From Solirubrobacteraceae bacterium (GTDB lineage: Bacteria > Actinomycetota > Thermoleophilia > Solirubrobacterales > Solirubrobacteraceae), in assembly GCA_030681525.1 (NCBI GenBank), contig JAUXSD010000084.1, forward strand, positions 1 through 64,000: a stretch of DNA of 64,000 nt, written 5' to 3'. This document shows, one piece after another, positions 40,953 to 49,920 of this stretch. A program made the position numbers and the translations under genes. Numbering within the stretch: position 1 is the stretch's first letter; each line of letters opens with the position of its first letter. Below the pieces are notes generated by a model. The model saw only the letters and a program-made list of their open reading frames with translations, had not been told where the DNA came from and did not search any database.

Positions 40953-40991
40953 GTGACGCGCCGAGTCCGGATATCGGACCGGGCGCGTCAC
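40953..40991. other. Strong imperfect hairpin, 10-bp plus 5-bp stems
   Basis: GTGACGCGCC pairs with GGCGCGTCAC (10 bp). Inside, GTCCG pairs with CGGAC around a GATAT loop, with a two-base internal loop (GA/CG). No T-run follows, so it is not a plain terminator. It may be an RNA structure or a protein site. Confidence 0.6.
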
Positions 40992-41079
40992 AACCGCCCG
41001 CCGCAGAACCTCGCGGAACGCCCCGGATCACCCCCTGCCGCCATCCCCGCAGTCCGGAAGACTCCATAACCCCCGTTGC

Positions 41080-41158
41080 TAAGCTCGAAGAACGCCCAGC
41101 CGCCCCCGCAAAGTGCGGAATTCGTCGTCCCCGGCCCCGCTCATGCGGGGCTGTTTTG
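41080..41158 (+). ncRNA. Candidate small RNA ending at the intrinsic terminator
   Basis: TAAGCT (41080-41085, preceded by TGC) is a plausible extended -10. A transcript starting near 41092 would end at the terminator at 41135-41158, giving about 65 nt. It contains a small CCGC-AAAG-TGCGG hairpin and C-rich single strands. No match to a named RNA family is claimed. The alternative is that this is only the 3' end of the moeA mRNA. Confidence 0.3.
41135..41158 (+). terminator. Intrinsic terminator between moeA and guaB3
   Basis: CCCCGC-TCAT-GCGGGG is a perfect 6-bp GC stem with a 4-nt loop followed by CTGTTTTG. It ends 14 bp before the guaB3 -10 element, so it isolates guaB3 from upstream transcription. 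Confidence 0.75.
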
Positions 41159-41172
41159 TCCGCCACCACGCC

Positions 41173-41178
41173 TAGGAT
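41173..41178 (+). promoter_or_regulatory. -10 (TAGGAT) for leaderless guaB3
   Basis: TAGGAT is 6 nt before ATG 41185. The immediate upstream terminator implies that guaB3-guaA transcription starts here. Confidence 0.55.
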
Positions 41179-41184
41179 TCGCCA

Positions 41185-42429
41185 ATGGAGATTGAGATCG
41201 GACGCGGGAAAAAAGCCCGCCGCGCATACGGCTTCGACGACATCGCAATCGTGCCGTCCCGGCGCACGCGCGACCCTGACGACGTGGACATCTCGTGGAA
41301 GCTGGGCGACTACCGCTTCGATCTGCCGCTGCTGGCCTCGGCGATGGACGGCGTCGTCTCGCCCCGTACCGCGGGCGTGATCGGCAAGCTCGGCGGCCTC
41401 GCCGTCCTCAACCTCGAGGGGATCTTCACGCGCTACGAGGACGCCGAGGCGATGCTCGAGCGCATCGCGCAGCTGCCCACCGAGGCGGCCACGCGCGAGA
41501 TGCAGAAGATCTACCAGGCGCCGATCATTCCCGAGCTCATCACGCGGCGGATCGCGGAGATCAAGGAGCAGGGTGTCGTCGTCGCCGCCGCGCTGACCCC
41601 GCAGCGGGTGCGCTCCCACTACGAGGCCGCGCTCGAGGCGGGCCTCGACATCCTCGTCATCCAGGGCACGGTGGTCTCCGCCGAGCACGTCTCCAGCGAC
41701 GAGTCGCGCCCGCCGCTGAACCTCAAGGAGTTCATCCGCGAGGTGCCGCTGCCCGTCGTCGTCGGCGGCTGCGCGAGCTACCACACGGCCCTGCACCTCA
41801 TGCGCACCGGCGCGGCCGGCGTGCTCGTCGGCGTCGGTCCCGGCGCCGCCTGCACCACGCGCGGCGTGCTCGGCATCGGCGTTCCCCAGGCGACGGCGAT
41901 CGCCGATGTCGCGGGCGCCCGCTCGCAGCACATGCTCGAGACCGGCGAGTACTGCCAGGTCATCGCCGACGGTGGCATGCGCAACGGCGGCGACGTCTCC
42001 AAGGCGATCGCCTGCGGCGCGGACGCGGTCATGATCGGCTCGCCGCTGGCCCGCGCCTACGAGGCGCCCGGCCAGGGCTTTCACTGGGGCATGGCGACGT
42101 TCCACCCGACGCTCCCGCGCGGCGCGCGCGTCAAGACCGTGCAGAACGGCACGCTCGAGGAGATCCTCACCGGGCCGGCGCACGAGAACGACGGCACGTT
42201 CAACCTCATGGGCGGCCTGCGCACCTCGATGGCGACGTGCGGCTACAAGGACATCGCGGAGTTCAACCGCGCCGAGCTCATGATCGCGCCCGCCCTGCAG
42301 ACCGAGGGCAAGCAGCTGCAGACCGCGCAGGGGATCGGCATGGGCGCCCGCGGATCGGCCGCCGCCGCACCGGCCGAACCCGGTCACACCAACGGGGTCC
42401 ATCAGGAGCCGGCCCTGGCCGACGTATGA
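41185..42429 (+). CDS. guaB3: GuaB3-family IMP dehydrogenase-related protein
   Basis: A 414-residue IMPDH-barrel protein without CBS domains, typical of the GuaB3 clade of actinobacteria and cyanobacteria. Motifs are [51 protein letters not shown] (catalytic Cys loop, usually GPGS-CTTR), and [31 protein letters not shown]. It probably oxidises IMP to XMP; IMPDH activity has been shown for a cyanobacterial GuaB3, though some members' roles remain unclear. Its TGA overlaps the guaA ATG by 4 bp, which supports a role in GMP synthesis. Confidence 0.93.
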   Translation: MEIEIGRGKKARRAYGFDDIAIVPSRRTRDPDDVDISWKLGDYRFDLPLLASAMDGVVSPRTAGVIGKLGGLAVLNLEGIFTRYEDAEAMLERIAQLPTEAATREMQKIYQAPIIPELITRRIAEIKEQGVVVAAALTPQRVRSHYEAALEAGLDILVIQGTVVSAEHVSSDESRPPLNLKEFIREVPLPVVVGGCASYHTALHLMRTGAAGVLVGVGPGAACTTRGVLGIGVPQATAIADVAGARSQHMLETGEYCQVIADGGMRNGGDVSKAIACGADAVMIGSPLARAYEAPGQGFHWGMATFHPTLPRGARVKTVQNGTLEEILTGPAHENDGTFNLMGGLRTSMATCGYKDIAEFNRAELMIAPALQTEGKQLQTAQGIGMGARGSAAAAPAEPGHTNGVHQEPALADV

Positions 42430-44042
42430 CCGACGGCCTCGTCACCGCGGCGACGGCGGCCACCGAGCTCGTCGAGGAGGACGTCCGCGAGATCAGGGCG
42501 CCGCGCGCCGTCGACGAGGTCGTCGTGCTCGACTACGGCGGTCAGTACTCCCAGCTCATCGCGCGGCGGGTGCGCGAGCTGGGCGTCTTCAGCGAACTGC
42601 TGCCCCATCACGTCGGCGCCGCCGAGGTGCGCAAGCGCAAGCCCAAGGGCCTGATCCTCTCGGGCGGCCCGGCCTCGGTCTACGCGCCGGGCGCACCGCG
42701 GCTGGATCGCGAGCTGCTCGAGCTCGGCATCCCGGTGCTCGGCATCTGCTACGGCATGCAGCTCATCGCGCTCGACCAGGGCGGCCAGGTCGAGGGCGCC
42801 GAGGTCGGCGAGTTCGGCCGCTCGGAGCTCGAGGTGCGCGAGCCCGGCCGGCTCTTCGCGGGCCTGCCGGCGCACCAGACCTGCTGGATGTCGCATCGCG
42901 ACACGGTCTTCGCGCCGCCACCCGGCTTCACGGCGCTGGCCTCGTCGACCGGCTCGCCGGTCGCGGCGCTGGAGAACGTCGAACGCGGCATCTACGGCAT
43001 CCAGTTTCATCCCGAGGTCGTTCACACGCCCTACGGCCAGACGATTCTCGAGCGCTTCCTCGACGAGATCTGCGAAGCCGACCGCACGTGGTCGCCGGAG
43101 AGCATCGTCTCCGAGCAGATCGCCTGCATCCGCGCCCAGGTCGGCGACGGCAAGGTCATCTGCGGCCTCAGCGGAGGCGTCGACTCGAGCGTCGCGGCGC
43201 TGCTCGTGCACCGCGCGATCGGCGACCAGCTGACCTGCGTGTTCGTCGACCACGGGCTCATGCGAAAGAACGAGGGCGAGCAGGTCGTCGCCGCCTTCCG
43301 CGACCACTTCAAGGTCCCGCTCGTCGCCGTCGACGCCGAGGCGCGCTTCCTCGCGCGGCTGAAGGGCGTCAGCGATCCAGAGACGAAGCGCAAGGCGATC
43401 GGCGCCGAGTTCATCCGCGTCTTCGAGGAGGAGGCCGAGAAGATCGGCGACGCGAACTACCTCGTCCAGGGGACCCTGTACTCCGACGTCATCGAGTCCG
43501 GCGGCGGCACGGGCGCGGCGACGATCAAGTCCCACCACAACGTCGGCGGCCTGCCCGACGACCTGCAGTTCGAGCTCGTCGAGCCGCTGCGCGCGCTGTT
43601 CAAGGACGAGGTCCGCGCGGTCGGCGCCGAGCTCGGCCTGCCCGAGCGCCTCGTCTGGCGCCAGCCGTTCCCCGGGCCCGGGCTGGCGATCCGCATCGTC
43701 GGCGGCGAGGCCACCCGCGAGCGCCTCGACCTGCTGCGCGAGTGCGACTACATCCTGCAGGACGAGATTCGCCAGGCCGGCCTGTACCGCGACCTGTGGC
43801 AGTCCTTCTGCGTGCTGCCGGACATCCGCACGGTCGGCGTCCAGGGCGACGAGCGCACGTACGGCAGCGTCGTCGTCATCCGCGCGGTCACGTCCGACGA
43901 CGCGATGACCGCCGACTGGGCGCGCCTGCCCTACGACCTGCTCGAGCAGATCGCCTCGCGCATGATCAACGAGCTGCGCGACGTCAACCGCGTCGTGTTG
44001 GACATCACGTCCAAGCCGCCCGGCACGATCGAGTGGGAGTAG
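42426..44042 (+). CDS. guaA: GMP synthase (glutamine-hydrolysing)
   Basis: GuaA converts XMP to GMP with ATP and glutamine. The 538-residue protein has a class I glutaminase domain ([25 protein letters not shown]-like [26 protein letters not shown] with the catalytic Cys, [11 protein letters not shown] with the His), then the PP-loop [18 protein letters not shown] and the dimerisation domain ending [11 protein letters not shown]. It starts at ATG 42426 within the guaB3 stop (ATGA). The track ORF from 41295 joins an antisense-free but wrong frame ahead of it. Confidence 0.97.
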   Translation: MTDGLVTAATAATELVEEDVREIRAPRAVDEVVVLDYGGQYSQLIARRVRELGVFSELLPHHVGAAEVRKRKPKGLILSGGPASVYAPGAPRLDRELLELGIPVLGICYGMQLIALDQGGQVEGAEVGEFGRSELEVREPGRLFAGLPAHQTCWMSHRDTVFAPPPGFTALASSTGSPVAALENVERGIYGIQFHPEVVHTPYGQTILERFLDEICEADRTWSPESIVSEQIACIRAQVGDGKVICGLSGGVDSSVAALLVHRAIGDQLTCVFVDHGLMRKNEGEQVVAAFRDHFKVPLVAVDAEARFLARLKGVSDPETKRKAIGAEFIRVFEEEAEKIGDANYLVQGTLYSDVIESGGGTGAATIKSHHNVGGLPDDLQFELVEPLRALFKDEVRAVGAELGLPERLVWRQPFPGPGLAIRIVGGEATRERLDLLRECDYILQDEIRQAGLYRDLWQSFCVLPDIRTVGVQGDERTYGSVVVIRAVTSDDAMTADWARLPYDLLEQIASRMINELRDVNRVVLDITSKPPGTIEWE

Positions 44043-44247
44043 CCCGACCGCACCCGTAGCGGGGCGGTCCTGGCGCGCGCGGTGCGATATCCGCGCACTC
44101 GGCGCGCCACGACCCACGCCACATCCGGCGCGTACGACGCCGGCGAAACACCCTCACACCCTCGGCGATGCAGTTCGCCGTCGGCGTCCCCGACACAGTG
44201 CGACCGCGCAGCCCGGAACACGGGACCCCTGCCCGACCGCCGCCCGT

Positions 44248-44766
44248 ATGTCCTGCATGAACCGCACCCACGTCACGCTCACCGCGGCGGCCGCCGCCGC
44301 CATCGCCGCCGCCGGCCTCGCGCTCGCCAGCGGCGGCCCGCCGCCGGTCCAGCCGGCCGATCCCGCCGTCGACACCGTCGTCTCGACGGCCACCGCGCAG
44401 TCGCGCGTCGTCGCCCCGGCGCGCAGGTCCGACGCGACGATCGAGCGCGCCGTGCGCGCCGCCCGCGCGCGGGCGCTGCCGCGCGCGGTCGCGGCCGCCC
44501 GCGCCGAGTCCGCACAGCTCGCCGGCGCCGCCGACCTGCGCGCGGGGGCGATCGTCGGCATCCGGCGCGACAGCTCGCCGCTGGGCTACTGGGACCAGGA
44601 CGCCGGGCGCTTCGGTCCCGGGGTCTGGTGCGGGCGGATCCACAGCAGCCGCATGGTGCGCCAGGCGGACGGCACAAGGAAGCGGGTGTCGCGCTCCCGC
44701 CACGGCTGCCCGGTCCCGAAGACCGCCTCGATTCGCGTCACGCTGACGTTCGCGGCGAGCCGGTAG
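44248..44766 (+). CDS. Small secreted protein of unknown function
   Basis: A 172-residue protein with a signal peptide (HVTLTAAAAAAIAAAGLALA); starts at ATG 44248 or 44257. The mature part has an Ala/Arg-rich helical stretch, then YWDQDAGRFGPGVWCGRIHS and SRHGCPVPKTASIRVTLTFA with two Cys that may pair. No family recognised. The gap 44043-44247 upstream has no gene that I can support. The stop TAG overlaps the -10 of the next gene. Confidence 0.6.
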   Translation: MSCMNRTHVTLTAAAAAAIAAAGLALASGGPPPVQPADPAVDTVVSTATAQSRVVAPARRSDATIERAVRAARARALPRAVAAARAESAQLAGAADLRAGAIVGIRRDSSPLGYWDQDAGRFGPGVWCGRIHSSRMVRQADGTRKRVSRSRHGCPVPKTASIRVTLTFAASR

Positions 44767-44769
44767 CGT
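44764..44769 (+). promoter_or_regulatory. -10 (TAGCGT) before the alpha/beta hydrolase gene
   Basis: TAGCGT is 9 nt before GTG 44779 and includes the TAG stop of the preceding gene. Confidence 0.4.
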
Positions 44770-44778
44770 CCCGCCTCA

Positions 44779-45579
44779 GTGACCGACAGCGGCTTCGCCG
44801 ACATCCGCAACGCGCGCATCGCCTGGTACAGCGACGGTGACGGCACGGGCGACCCGCTCGTCCTCGTCCACGCCGGCGTCGCGGACGCGCGCATGTGGGA
44901 GCCGATCGTCCCGGCGCTCGCGGCGGCGCGGCGCGTGGTGCGCTTCGACATGCGCGGCTTCGGCCGGTCGCGCTCGGCGCGCGGCGCGTACACCGACGCC
45001 GGCGACCTGCGCGCGCTGCTCGACGCGCTCGCGATCGAGCGGGCGCACCTCATCGGCGCGTCGTTCGGCGGGCTCGTCTCGCTCGAGCTCGCGGCCACGC
45101 AGCCCAGCCGGGTGGCGTCGCTCGTCCTGCTCGCCGCCGCCCTGCCCGACATCGAGCCGTCGCCGGCGCTGCTGGCCTTCGCCGAGGCCGAGGAGGCCGC
45201 GGTCACGGTCGGCCAGGTCGAGCAGGCCGTCGAGGTCAACGTGAAGATGTGGGCCGGCGACAGCACGCCGGAGGTCAGGACGCTCGTCGCCGACATGCAG
45301 CGCATCGCGTTCGAGCTGCAGCTGCGCGAGGGCGCCGAGTCCGACGAGCTCGATCCGCCGGTGTCCGACCGGCTGGGCGCGATCGGCGTCCGTGCGACGG
45401 TCGCCTACGGCGACCGCGACGTCGAGGACTTCGAGCAGATCGCGCGGCGCCTGCACGCCGAGCTGCCCGACGCGACCCTGCACGAGGTCACCGGTGCCGG
45501 CCACCTGCTCGCGCTCGACCGGCCCGCGGAGGTGACGCAGCTCATCCTGCGCCACCTCGAGGGGGCGGCGACGGCTTAG
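44779..45579 (+). CDS. Alpha/beta-fold hydrolase
   Basis: A 266-residue hydrolase. LVLVHAGVADARMW is the oxyanion strand, RFDMRGFGRSR the conserved loop, LIGASFGGLVSLELA the nucleophile elbow (G-x-S-x-G), ATVAYGDRDVEDF the acid region and VTGAGHLLALDRP the catalytic His. The triad is complete. Substrate unknown; such proteins include esterases, lactonases and C-C hydrolases. It is convergent with the OsmC gene (4-bp overlap). Confidence 0.9.
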   Translation: MTDSGFADIRNARIAWYSDGDGTGDPLVLVHAGVADARMWEPIVPALAAARRVVRFDMRGFGRSRSARGAYTDAGDLRALLDALAIERAHLIGASFGGLVSLELAATQPSRVASLVLLAAALPDIEPSPALLAFAEAEEAAVTVGQVEQAVEVNVKMWAGDSTPEVRTLVADMQRIAFELQLREGAESDELDPPVSDRLGAIGVRATVAYGDRDVEDFEQIARRLHAELPDATLHEVTGAGHLLALDRPAEVTQLILRHLEGAATA

Positions 45580-46001
45580 GACTCGAGCGTCGCCTCGACG
45601 CTGATCGGGACGCTCAGCGCGCCCGAGATCGGGCAGCCGTCGCCGGCCGAGGCGGCCGCCGCGGCGAACGCCGCCTGGTCGATGCCCGGTACGCGCCCGG
45701 TGACGACGATCCGCGACGACGTCACGCCCTCGCCCGGGACGAACTCGACCGTCGCGGTCGCCTCGAGCGACGCGGGCGGCGTGCCGGCCTCCGCGAGCTC
45801 GTGCGAGAGCTGCATGCAGTAGCAGGAGGAGTGCGCGGCGGCGAGCAGCTCCTCGGGGCTCGTCTTGCCGGCGGCGCGCTGCGTGCGCGACGCCCAGGAG
45901 ACGTCGGTGGCGCCGAACGCCCCGCTCTGCGGCGTCGCGACCCCGGAGCCCGTCGCCAGATCGCCCTCCCACACCGTCGTCGCGCTGCTCGCAGCCGCCA
46001 T
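45576..46001 (-). CDS. OsmC/Ohr-family peroxiredoxin
   Basis: A 141-residue thiol peroxidase. TSPEELLAAAHSSCYCMQLSHEL holds the first catalytic Cys, and FAAAAASAGDGCPISGALS the second, conserved for the OsmC subgroup. These proteins reduce organic or fatty acid hydroperoxides at a dimer interface. GAGGAGGCAGG precedes the ATG. It is the last of a minus-strand group running from the GT2 gene. Confidence 0.92.
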   Translation of the reverse strand: MAAASSATTVWEGDLATGSGVATPQSGAFGATDVSWASRTQRAAGKTSPEELLAAAHSSCYCMQLSHELAEAGTPPASLEATATVEFVPGEGVTSSRIVVTGRVPGIDQAAFAAAAASAGDGCPISGALSVPISVEATLES

Positions 46002-46040
46002 CCTGCCTCCTCGATTCGTCGTATCGCTCGTTGCCCGAGA

Positions 46041-46694
46041 CTAGATGGTCGCGTCAGCCTCGGCGACCGCCGCCGGCGTGCGATGGCGGCGCACGATGAG
46101 CCAGGTCAGCCAGATGCCGATCACGAAGAGCGGGATGCCCATCGCGGTCTTCACCACGCCCAGCGCGACGACGCTCTCGGTGAGATACAGCGGCAGCTGC
46201 ACGACGAGGCGCAGCGCGAAGAGGCCCGCCCACAGCCACGACGCGAGCACGAAGGCGCGGGCGCGTTGCGGATCGCGGCGCCACTCCTTGCCCTCGCCGT
46301 CGAGGTTGGCCACGATGACGCCGACGAGCGGGTGCTTGACCGCGATCGAGATGACGAACGCCGACGCGTAGGCGGCGTTCATCAGCAGCCCGGGCAGAAA
46401 GAAGTTCTCCGCGCGCCCGCTGCGCGTCGCGATGAACGCGGCGATGCCGACCCCGACGAGGCCGGAGATCGCGTGCAGCGTCGTCTCGCGCTTGGCCAGG
46501 CGCGCGATCGTGAGCACGAGCGCCAGCGCGACGGCGACGATCGCGGCCGTGTTCGTGTTCGAGCCGGAGGCCGTGTAGGCGATGACGAAGGCCACTCCGG
46601 GCAGCGCCGTCTCGGCCATCCCCAGCGGGCCGCCGACCGCCTCGCGGAGGTTCATCGGCGGAGGCGCCTGGGGCTCCTGCTGGTCGTCGCTCAT
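46041..46694 (-). CDS. DUF3159-type membrane protein
   Basis: A 217-residue polytopic membrane protein with about six helices. The N-terminal motif NLREAVGGPLGMAETALPGVAFVIAYT and the central PLVGVIVANLDGEGKEWRRDPQRARAF are hallmarks of the actinobacterial DUF3159 family. Function is unknown; related proteins resemble an intracellular septation or transport module. AGGGG precedes the ATG. It follows the flippase-like gene by 22 bp. Confidence 0.85.
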   Translation of the reverse strand: MSDDQQEPQAPPPMNLREAVGGPLGMAETALPGVAFVIAYTASGSNTNTAAIVAVALALVLTIARLAKRETTLHAISGLVGVGIAAFIATRSGRAENFFLPGLLMNAAYASAFVISIAVKHPLVGVIVANLDGEGKEWRRDPQRARAFVLASWLWAGLFALRLVVQLPLYLTESVVALGVVKTAMGIPLFVIGIWLTWLIVRRHRTPAAVAEADATI

Positions 46695-46716
46695 CCCCTG
46701 ATGATGCCCAACGCGG

Positions 46717-47709
46717 CTATGGCGCCAGCGGCGGGCGATTGCGGCGCAGCGCGCCGGGGCCGAGCAGGACCGCGCCGATGAGGAGAAACGGGACGAGGTT
46801 GAGCACGTGCAGGACGAGGGCGTAGGAGAGCGCCTCGGCGTGCGGGACGTCGAACGCGTTCAACGCGATGATCGTCGCCGCCTCGAAGACGCCGAGCGCC
46901 GCCGGGCTCGACGGCAGGACGAGCGAGAGGTTGATCGCGACCGTCACGAGGATCGCGGCGTCGAGCGGCAAGGAGAGGTGGAAGGCCTCCATGAGGATCC
47001 AGTAGGAGAGCGCGAGCACGAACCACGAGGCGAGCGTCAGCACGAAGCCCCGCAGCGCGATGACCGGGTTGCGCAGGGCGACCAGCCCGCGCGTCCCGTT
47101 GATCGCCGCGGCCTCCACGCGCTCGGCGAAGCCGGGCCGGCGGATGCGCCGCAGCGGGCTGAGCAGCCAGTGCACGGCACGGGCGTCGTAGCGCACGATG
47201 AGCACGATGACCACTGCCAGGGCGGCCGTGACGACCGCGCCGAGGATCGCCGCGTTGCGCAGCCACGAGATGTCGGGCAGCCAGGGGTAGGCGCACAGCA
47301 GCAGCAGCAGCAGCGCGAGCAGGTCGAAGACGCGCTCCACGACGACCGTCCCGACGATCTCCCCGAGCGGGGTCCTCGCGCGGCTGTTCAGCGCGATCAC
47401 GCGTGCGGCCTCGCCCGCACGGGCGGGCAGGATGTTGTTGAAGAAGTAGCCGACCAGCAGCCCGTACATCACCGCGCCCAGCGGCGGCCGCATCGTCTGG
47501 TCGTACAGCGCCCACCACCGCACGCCGCGCAGGACGATCGCCGCCGCGAAGACCGGCAGCGCCGGGATCAGCCAGACGAGGTCTGAGTCGCGAAACGCCT
47601 GCGCGGCGTCGTCGAACTCGACGCCGCGCAGGGCCAGGTACATGCAGGCCACGGTGACCGCGAGGCCGATGACCGCCAGCAGCGGCCGCACGCCGCGGCG
47701 CGTGGTCAC
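46717..47709 (-). CDS. Flippase-like / lysylphosphatidylglycerol-synthase-TM family membrane protein
   Basis: A 330-residue protein with about eight helices. ADSDLVWLIPALPVFAAAIVL-like N terminus, the conserved YGLLVGYFFNNILPARAGEAARVIAL, and NLSLVLPSSPAALGVFEAATI are signatures of the UPF0104/AglD-type family, often paired with GT2 enzymes for moving or building lipid-linked sugars. I start it at GTG 47709, overlapping the GT2 stop (GTGA), rather than the track's 47745. Confidence 0.88.
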   Translation of the reverse strand: MTTRRGVRPLLAVIGLAVTVACMYLALRGVEFDDAAQAFRDSDLVWLIPALPVFAAAIVLRGVRWWALYDQTMRPPLGAVMYGLLVGYFFNNILPARAGEAARVIALNSRARTPLGEIVGTVVVERVFDLLALLLLLLCAYPWLPDISWLRNAAILGAVVTAALAVVIVLIVRYDARAVHWLLSPLRRIRRPGFAERVEAAAINGTRGLVALRNPVIALRGFVLTLASWFVLALSYWILMEAFHLSLPLDAAILVTVAINLSLVLPSSPAALGVFEAATIIALNAFDVPHAEALSYALVLHVLNLVPFLLIGAVLLGPGALRRNRPPLAP

Positions 47710-48455
47710 AGGCCGCGGCGCAACCGCACGGCGAACAGCACCCACACGGCGATCAGCCCGTCGCGCCAGGTGATGTTCTTGCCCTCGGCGTACGTGCGCC
47801 CGTAGTAGGCGATCGGCATCTCGTAGATGCGCAGCTTGCGACGGCAGATCTCGCCGGTGATCTCCGGCTCGATGCCGAAGTCGTCGCGCGTCAGGCGCAG
47901 CGACGCGAGCACCTCGGAGCGAAACGCCTTGTAGCCGGTCTCCATGTCGCTCAGCGTGGTGTTGAACAGCACGCCGGCCAGCAGCGACAGGAAGCGGTTG
48001 CCGATGAGATGCCAGAACATGTACGCGCGCTGCGGCGCGCCGCCGCTCAGGCGCGAGCCGTAGACGACGTCGGCGACGCCCTGCTCGATCGGGGCGATGA
48101 GCGCGATCACGTCGGTGGGGTCGTACTCCATGTCGGCGTCCTGGATGACCGCGATCTCCTTGCGCACGCGTGTGGCCGCCAGGCGCACCGCCGAGCCCTT
48201 GCCCCGGTTGGGCTGACGCAGCAACTCGACATGCGGATGGCCGGCCGCGTAGGACTCGACGATCGACGCCGTCGCGTCGGTCGAGCCGTCGTCGACGACG
48301 ACGATCTGCGCGTCGAGTCCCAGCGCGTCGATGCGCGCCAGGACCTCGCCGATCGTCGCCGCCTCGTTGTACGCCGGGATCAGAAACGAGACGCCGATCC
48401 GCTCATTGAACCTGACCGGACGACGGCGCCACCGCTTGGGTAGATTCGCCGGCAA
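47706..48455 (-). CDS. Family 2 glycosyltransferase (dolichyl-phosphate mannose synthase-like)
   Basis: A GT-A fold transferase: VSFLIPAYNEAATIGEVL, QIVVVDDGSTDATASIV, AVIQDADMEYDP (DxD metal site), VVYGSRLSGGAPQRAYMFWHLIGNRFLSLL, DMETGYKAFRSEVL and EPEITGEICRRKLRIYEMPI. These place it with enzymes that transfer a sugar to polyprenyl phosphate. The start is unresolved: TTG 48455 is the nearest start codon in frame, while the track uses GTG 48539 with an AGGA upstream, deep inside the divergent gene. It is coupled to the flippase-like gene by a GTGA overlap. Confidence 0.88.
   Translation of the reverse strand: MPANLPKRWRRRPVRFNERIGVSFLIPAYNEAATIGEVLARIDALGLDAQIVVVDDGSTDATASIVESYAAGHPHVELLRQPNRGKGSAVRLAATRVRKEIAVIQDADMEYDPTDVIALIAPIEQGVADVVYGSRLSGGAPQRAYMFWHLIGNRFLSLLAGVLFNTTLSDMETGYKAFRSEVLASLRLTRDDFGIEPEITGEICRRKLRIYEMPIAYYGRTYAEGKNITWRDGLIAVWVLFAVRLRRGL
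48441..48446 (+). promoter_or_regulatory. -10 (TAGATT) for the leaderless membrane glycosyltransferase-like gene
   Basis: TAGATT is 8 nt before ATG 48455. It would lie inside the 5' coding part of the divergent GT2 gene if that gene starts at TTG 48455 or GTG 48539. Confidence 0.45.
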
Positions 48456-49873
48456 TGGTTGCGGCGCGCGACAACCGCGGCGTCGCGATCCGGCTGGGCG
48501 GCGCGGTGGCCCTGTTCCTGCTGATCGTCGGGCAGGCACAGGTCACCGTCCTGGACGGCAACTCGATGCTCGCCGTCGCGCAGTCGATCGTCCACGACGG
48601 CTCGTTCGCCGTGCCGCCCGCGCTCGGCGTCCCCGGCCACGACGGCGAGACGTACTACTCCAAGTACGGGCTGCTGCTGCCGCTGCTGTCGGTCCTGCCG
48701 GTGCTCCTCGCCCAGCCGATCGGCGCGCTGACCGGCCGCGTGGATCTCGTCGAGGCCGCCGCCGCGGCGTCGATCATGCCGCTCGTGGCGGGCGCCCTCG
48801 CTGCCGCGCTGTTCGCCCTGGCTCGCCGCCTCGGCGCGCCACGCCCGGCGGCCGCGCTCGTCGCCGCGGGCATCGTGCTGGGGACGTACCTGCTGCCCTA
48901 CGGACGCGACTTCTTCACGGAGCCGCTCGTCGCGCTCGGCCTCGTCGTCATGGTCGAGCGTGCGCTGGCCGGCCGCGAGCGGCAGGCCGCGCTCGCGCTC
49001 GCCCTCGCGGTCCTCGCGCGACCGCAGTCCGCCGCGTTCGTGCCGCTGCTGCTCGGCTTCATGGCGCTGCGCGGCGACGGCGTGCGGGCGATCGCGCGGA
49101 CGATCCCGCCGCTGGCCGTCGCGGCGATCGTCACCGTTGCCTACAACCTGCACCGCTTCGCGGACCCCCTCGAGTTCGGCTACCGGCCACCGGTCGACCC
49201 GGGCTTCACCACCCCGCTGCCCGAGGGCACGAGCGGCCTGCTGTTCGACCTCGAGAAGTCGCTCGTGCTGTTCGCGCCGGCGCTGCTGCTCGCACCCCTG
49301 GCCCTCGCGGCGCTGTGGCGGAGCGCGCGGGCGACGGCGATGCTGCTGCTCGCGCTGTTCGCGGTCACGTTCGTGCTCGCCGCGACGTGGCACTCGTGGC
49401 AGGGCGGCTGGAGCTGGGGCCCGCGGCTGGTCATCCCCGGCGTCGCGCTCGTGCTCGTCGCGCTCGCGCCGTGGATCGGTTCGAGCCGGCGCCGCATGGG
49501 GCTCGCCGGGGCGCTGTTCGGCGTGGGCTTCGTGCTGTCGTTCTCGGCCGTGCTCGCACCGCCCGGGATGCAGCTCGTCGACCGCGCGCCGGGCACCGTG
49601 GGACCGCAGATCGTGCGCCAGTACCGCGAGCTGCCGCGGCTGACGGAGAACTCGATCGACGCGGCGAGCGATCGTCGCGCGCGCGATGGCGACTACCGCC
49701 GCTATCTGTCGTTGTGGCAGGCCAACCTCGTGCGGCAGGTCGGCGGCGGCGCGGCGCTGCCCGCGCTGCTCGTCACGTTGTCGGGGTTCGCGGCGCTGCT
49801 GTGGCTGGCTGTCGGCCTCGTGCGCGACTTGCGCCGGGACTTTGTTACGGAGACCATGTCGACGACCCGTTAG
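48455..49873 (+). CDS. Polytopic membrane protein, probable lipid-linked-sugar glycosyltransferase (GT39/PMT-like)
   Basis: A 472-residue protein with about ten helices. After the first helix comes TVLDGNSMLAVAQSIVHDGSFAVPP, then DGETYYSKYGLLLPLL, the acidic periplasmic-loop pattern of ArnT/PMT-type glycosyltransferases. HSWQGGWSWGPRLVIPGV is another typical motif. The C-terminal part holds a soluble loop and a last helix. It is divergent from the GT2/flippase pair, so the three probably act in one envelope glycan route. Acceptor unknown. Confidence 0.8.
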   Translation: MVAARDNRGVAIRLGGAVALFLLIVGQAQVTVLDGNSMLAVAQSIVHDGSFAVPPALGVPGHDGETYYSKYGLLLPLLSVLPVLLAQPIGALTGRVDLVEAAAAASIMPLVAGALAAALFALARRLGAPRPAAALVAAGIVLGTYLLPYGRDFFTEPLVALGLVVMVERALAGRERQAALALALAVLARPQSAAFVPLLLGFMALRGDGVRAIARTIPPLAVAAIVTVAYNLHRFADPLEFGYRPPVDPGFTTPLPEGTSGLLFDLEKSLVLFAPALLLAPLALAALWRSARATAMLLLALFAVTFVLAATWHSWQGGWSWGPRLVIPGVALVLVALAPWIGSSRRRMGLAGALFGVGFVLSFSAVLAPPGMQLVDRAPGTVGPQIVRQYRELPRLTENSIDAASDRRARDGDYRRYLSLWQANLVRQVGGGAALPALLVTLSGFAALLWLAVGLVRDLRRDFVTETMSTTR

Positions 49874-49877
49874 CCGC

Positions 49878-49883
49878 TAAGGT
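49878..49883 (+). promoter_or_regulatory. Candidate -10 (TAAGGT) for phosphoribulokinase copy 2
   Basis: TAAGGT lies 37 nt before ATG 49921, and an AGGGGAGA Shine-Dalgarno sequence follows, so this gene would have a leader. No clear -35. Confidence 0.35.
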
Positions 49884-49920
49884 TCCGCGCTCGACCGGCA
49901 CGGACAGGGGAGACAGCAAC

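Larger units (their letters stand above)
40850..41184. other. 335-bp gene-free region between moeA and guaB3 with repeats, hairpin and terminator
   Basis: No credible coding frame is present. GTGACGCG occurs three times directly (40861-40868, 40908-40915, 40953-40960) at 45-47 bp spacing and once inverted (40984-40991). The third and inverted copies build a long hairpin. Further on come a TGC-TAAGCT -10-like word at 41080-41085, short C-runs, an intrinsic terminator at 41135-41158, and the guaB3 promoter at 41173. Confidence 0.7.

Noticed and set aside
41295-42425. N-terminal extension of the guaA ORF (track ORF 41295-44042)
   Set aside because: This part is an alternative frame of guaB3. 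Real GuaA begins at ATG 42426.
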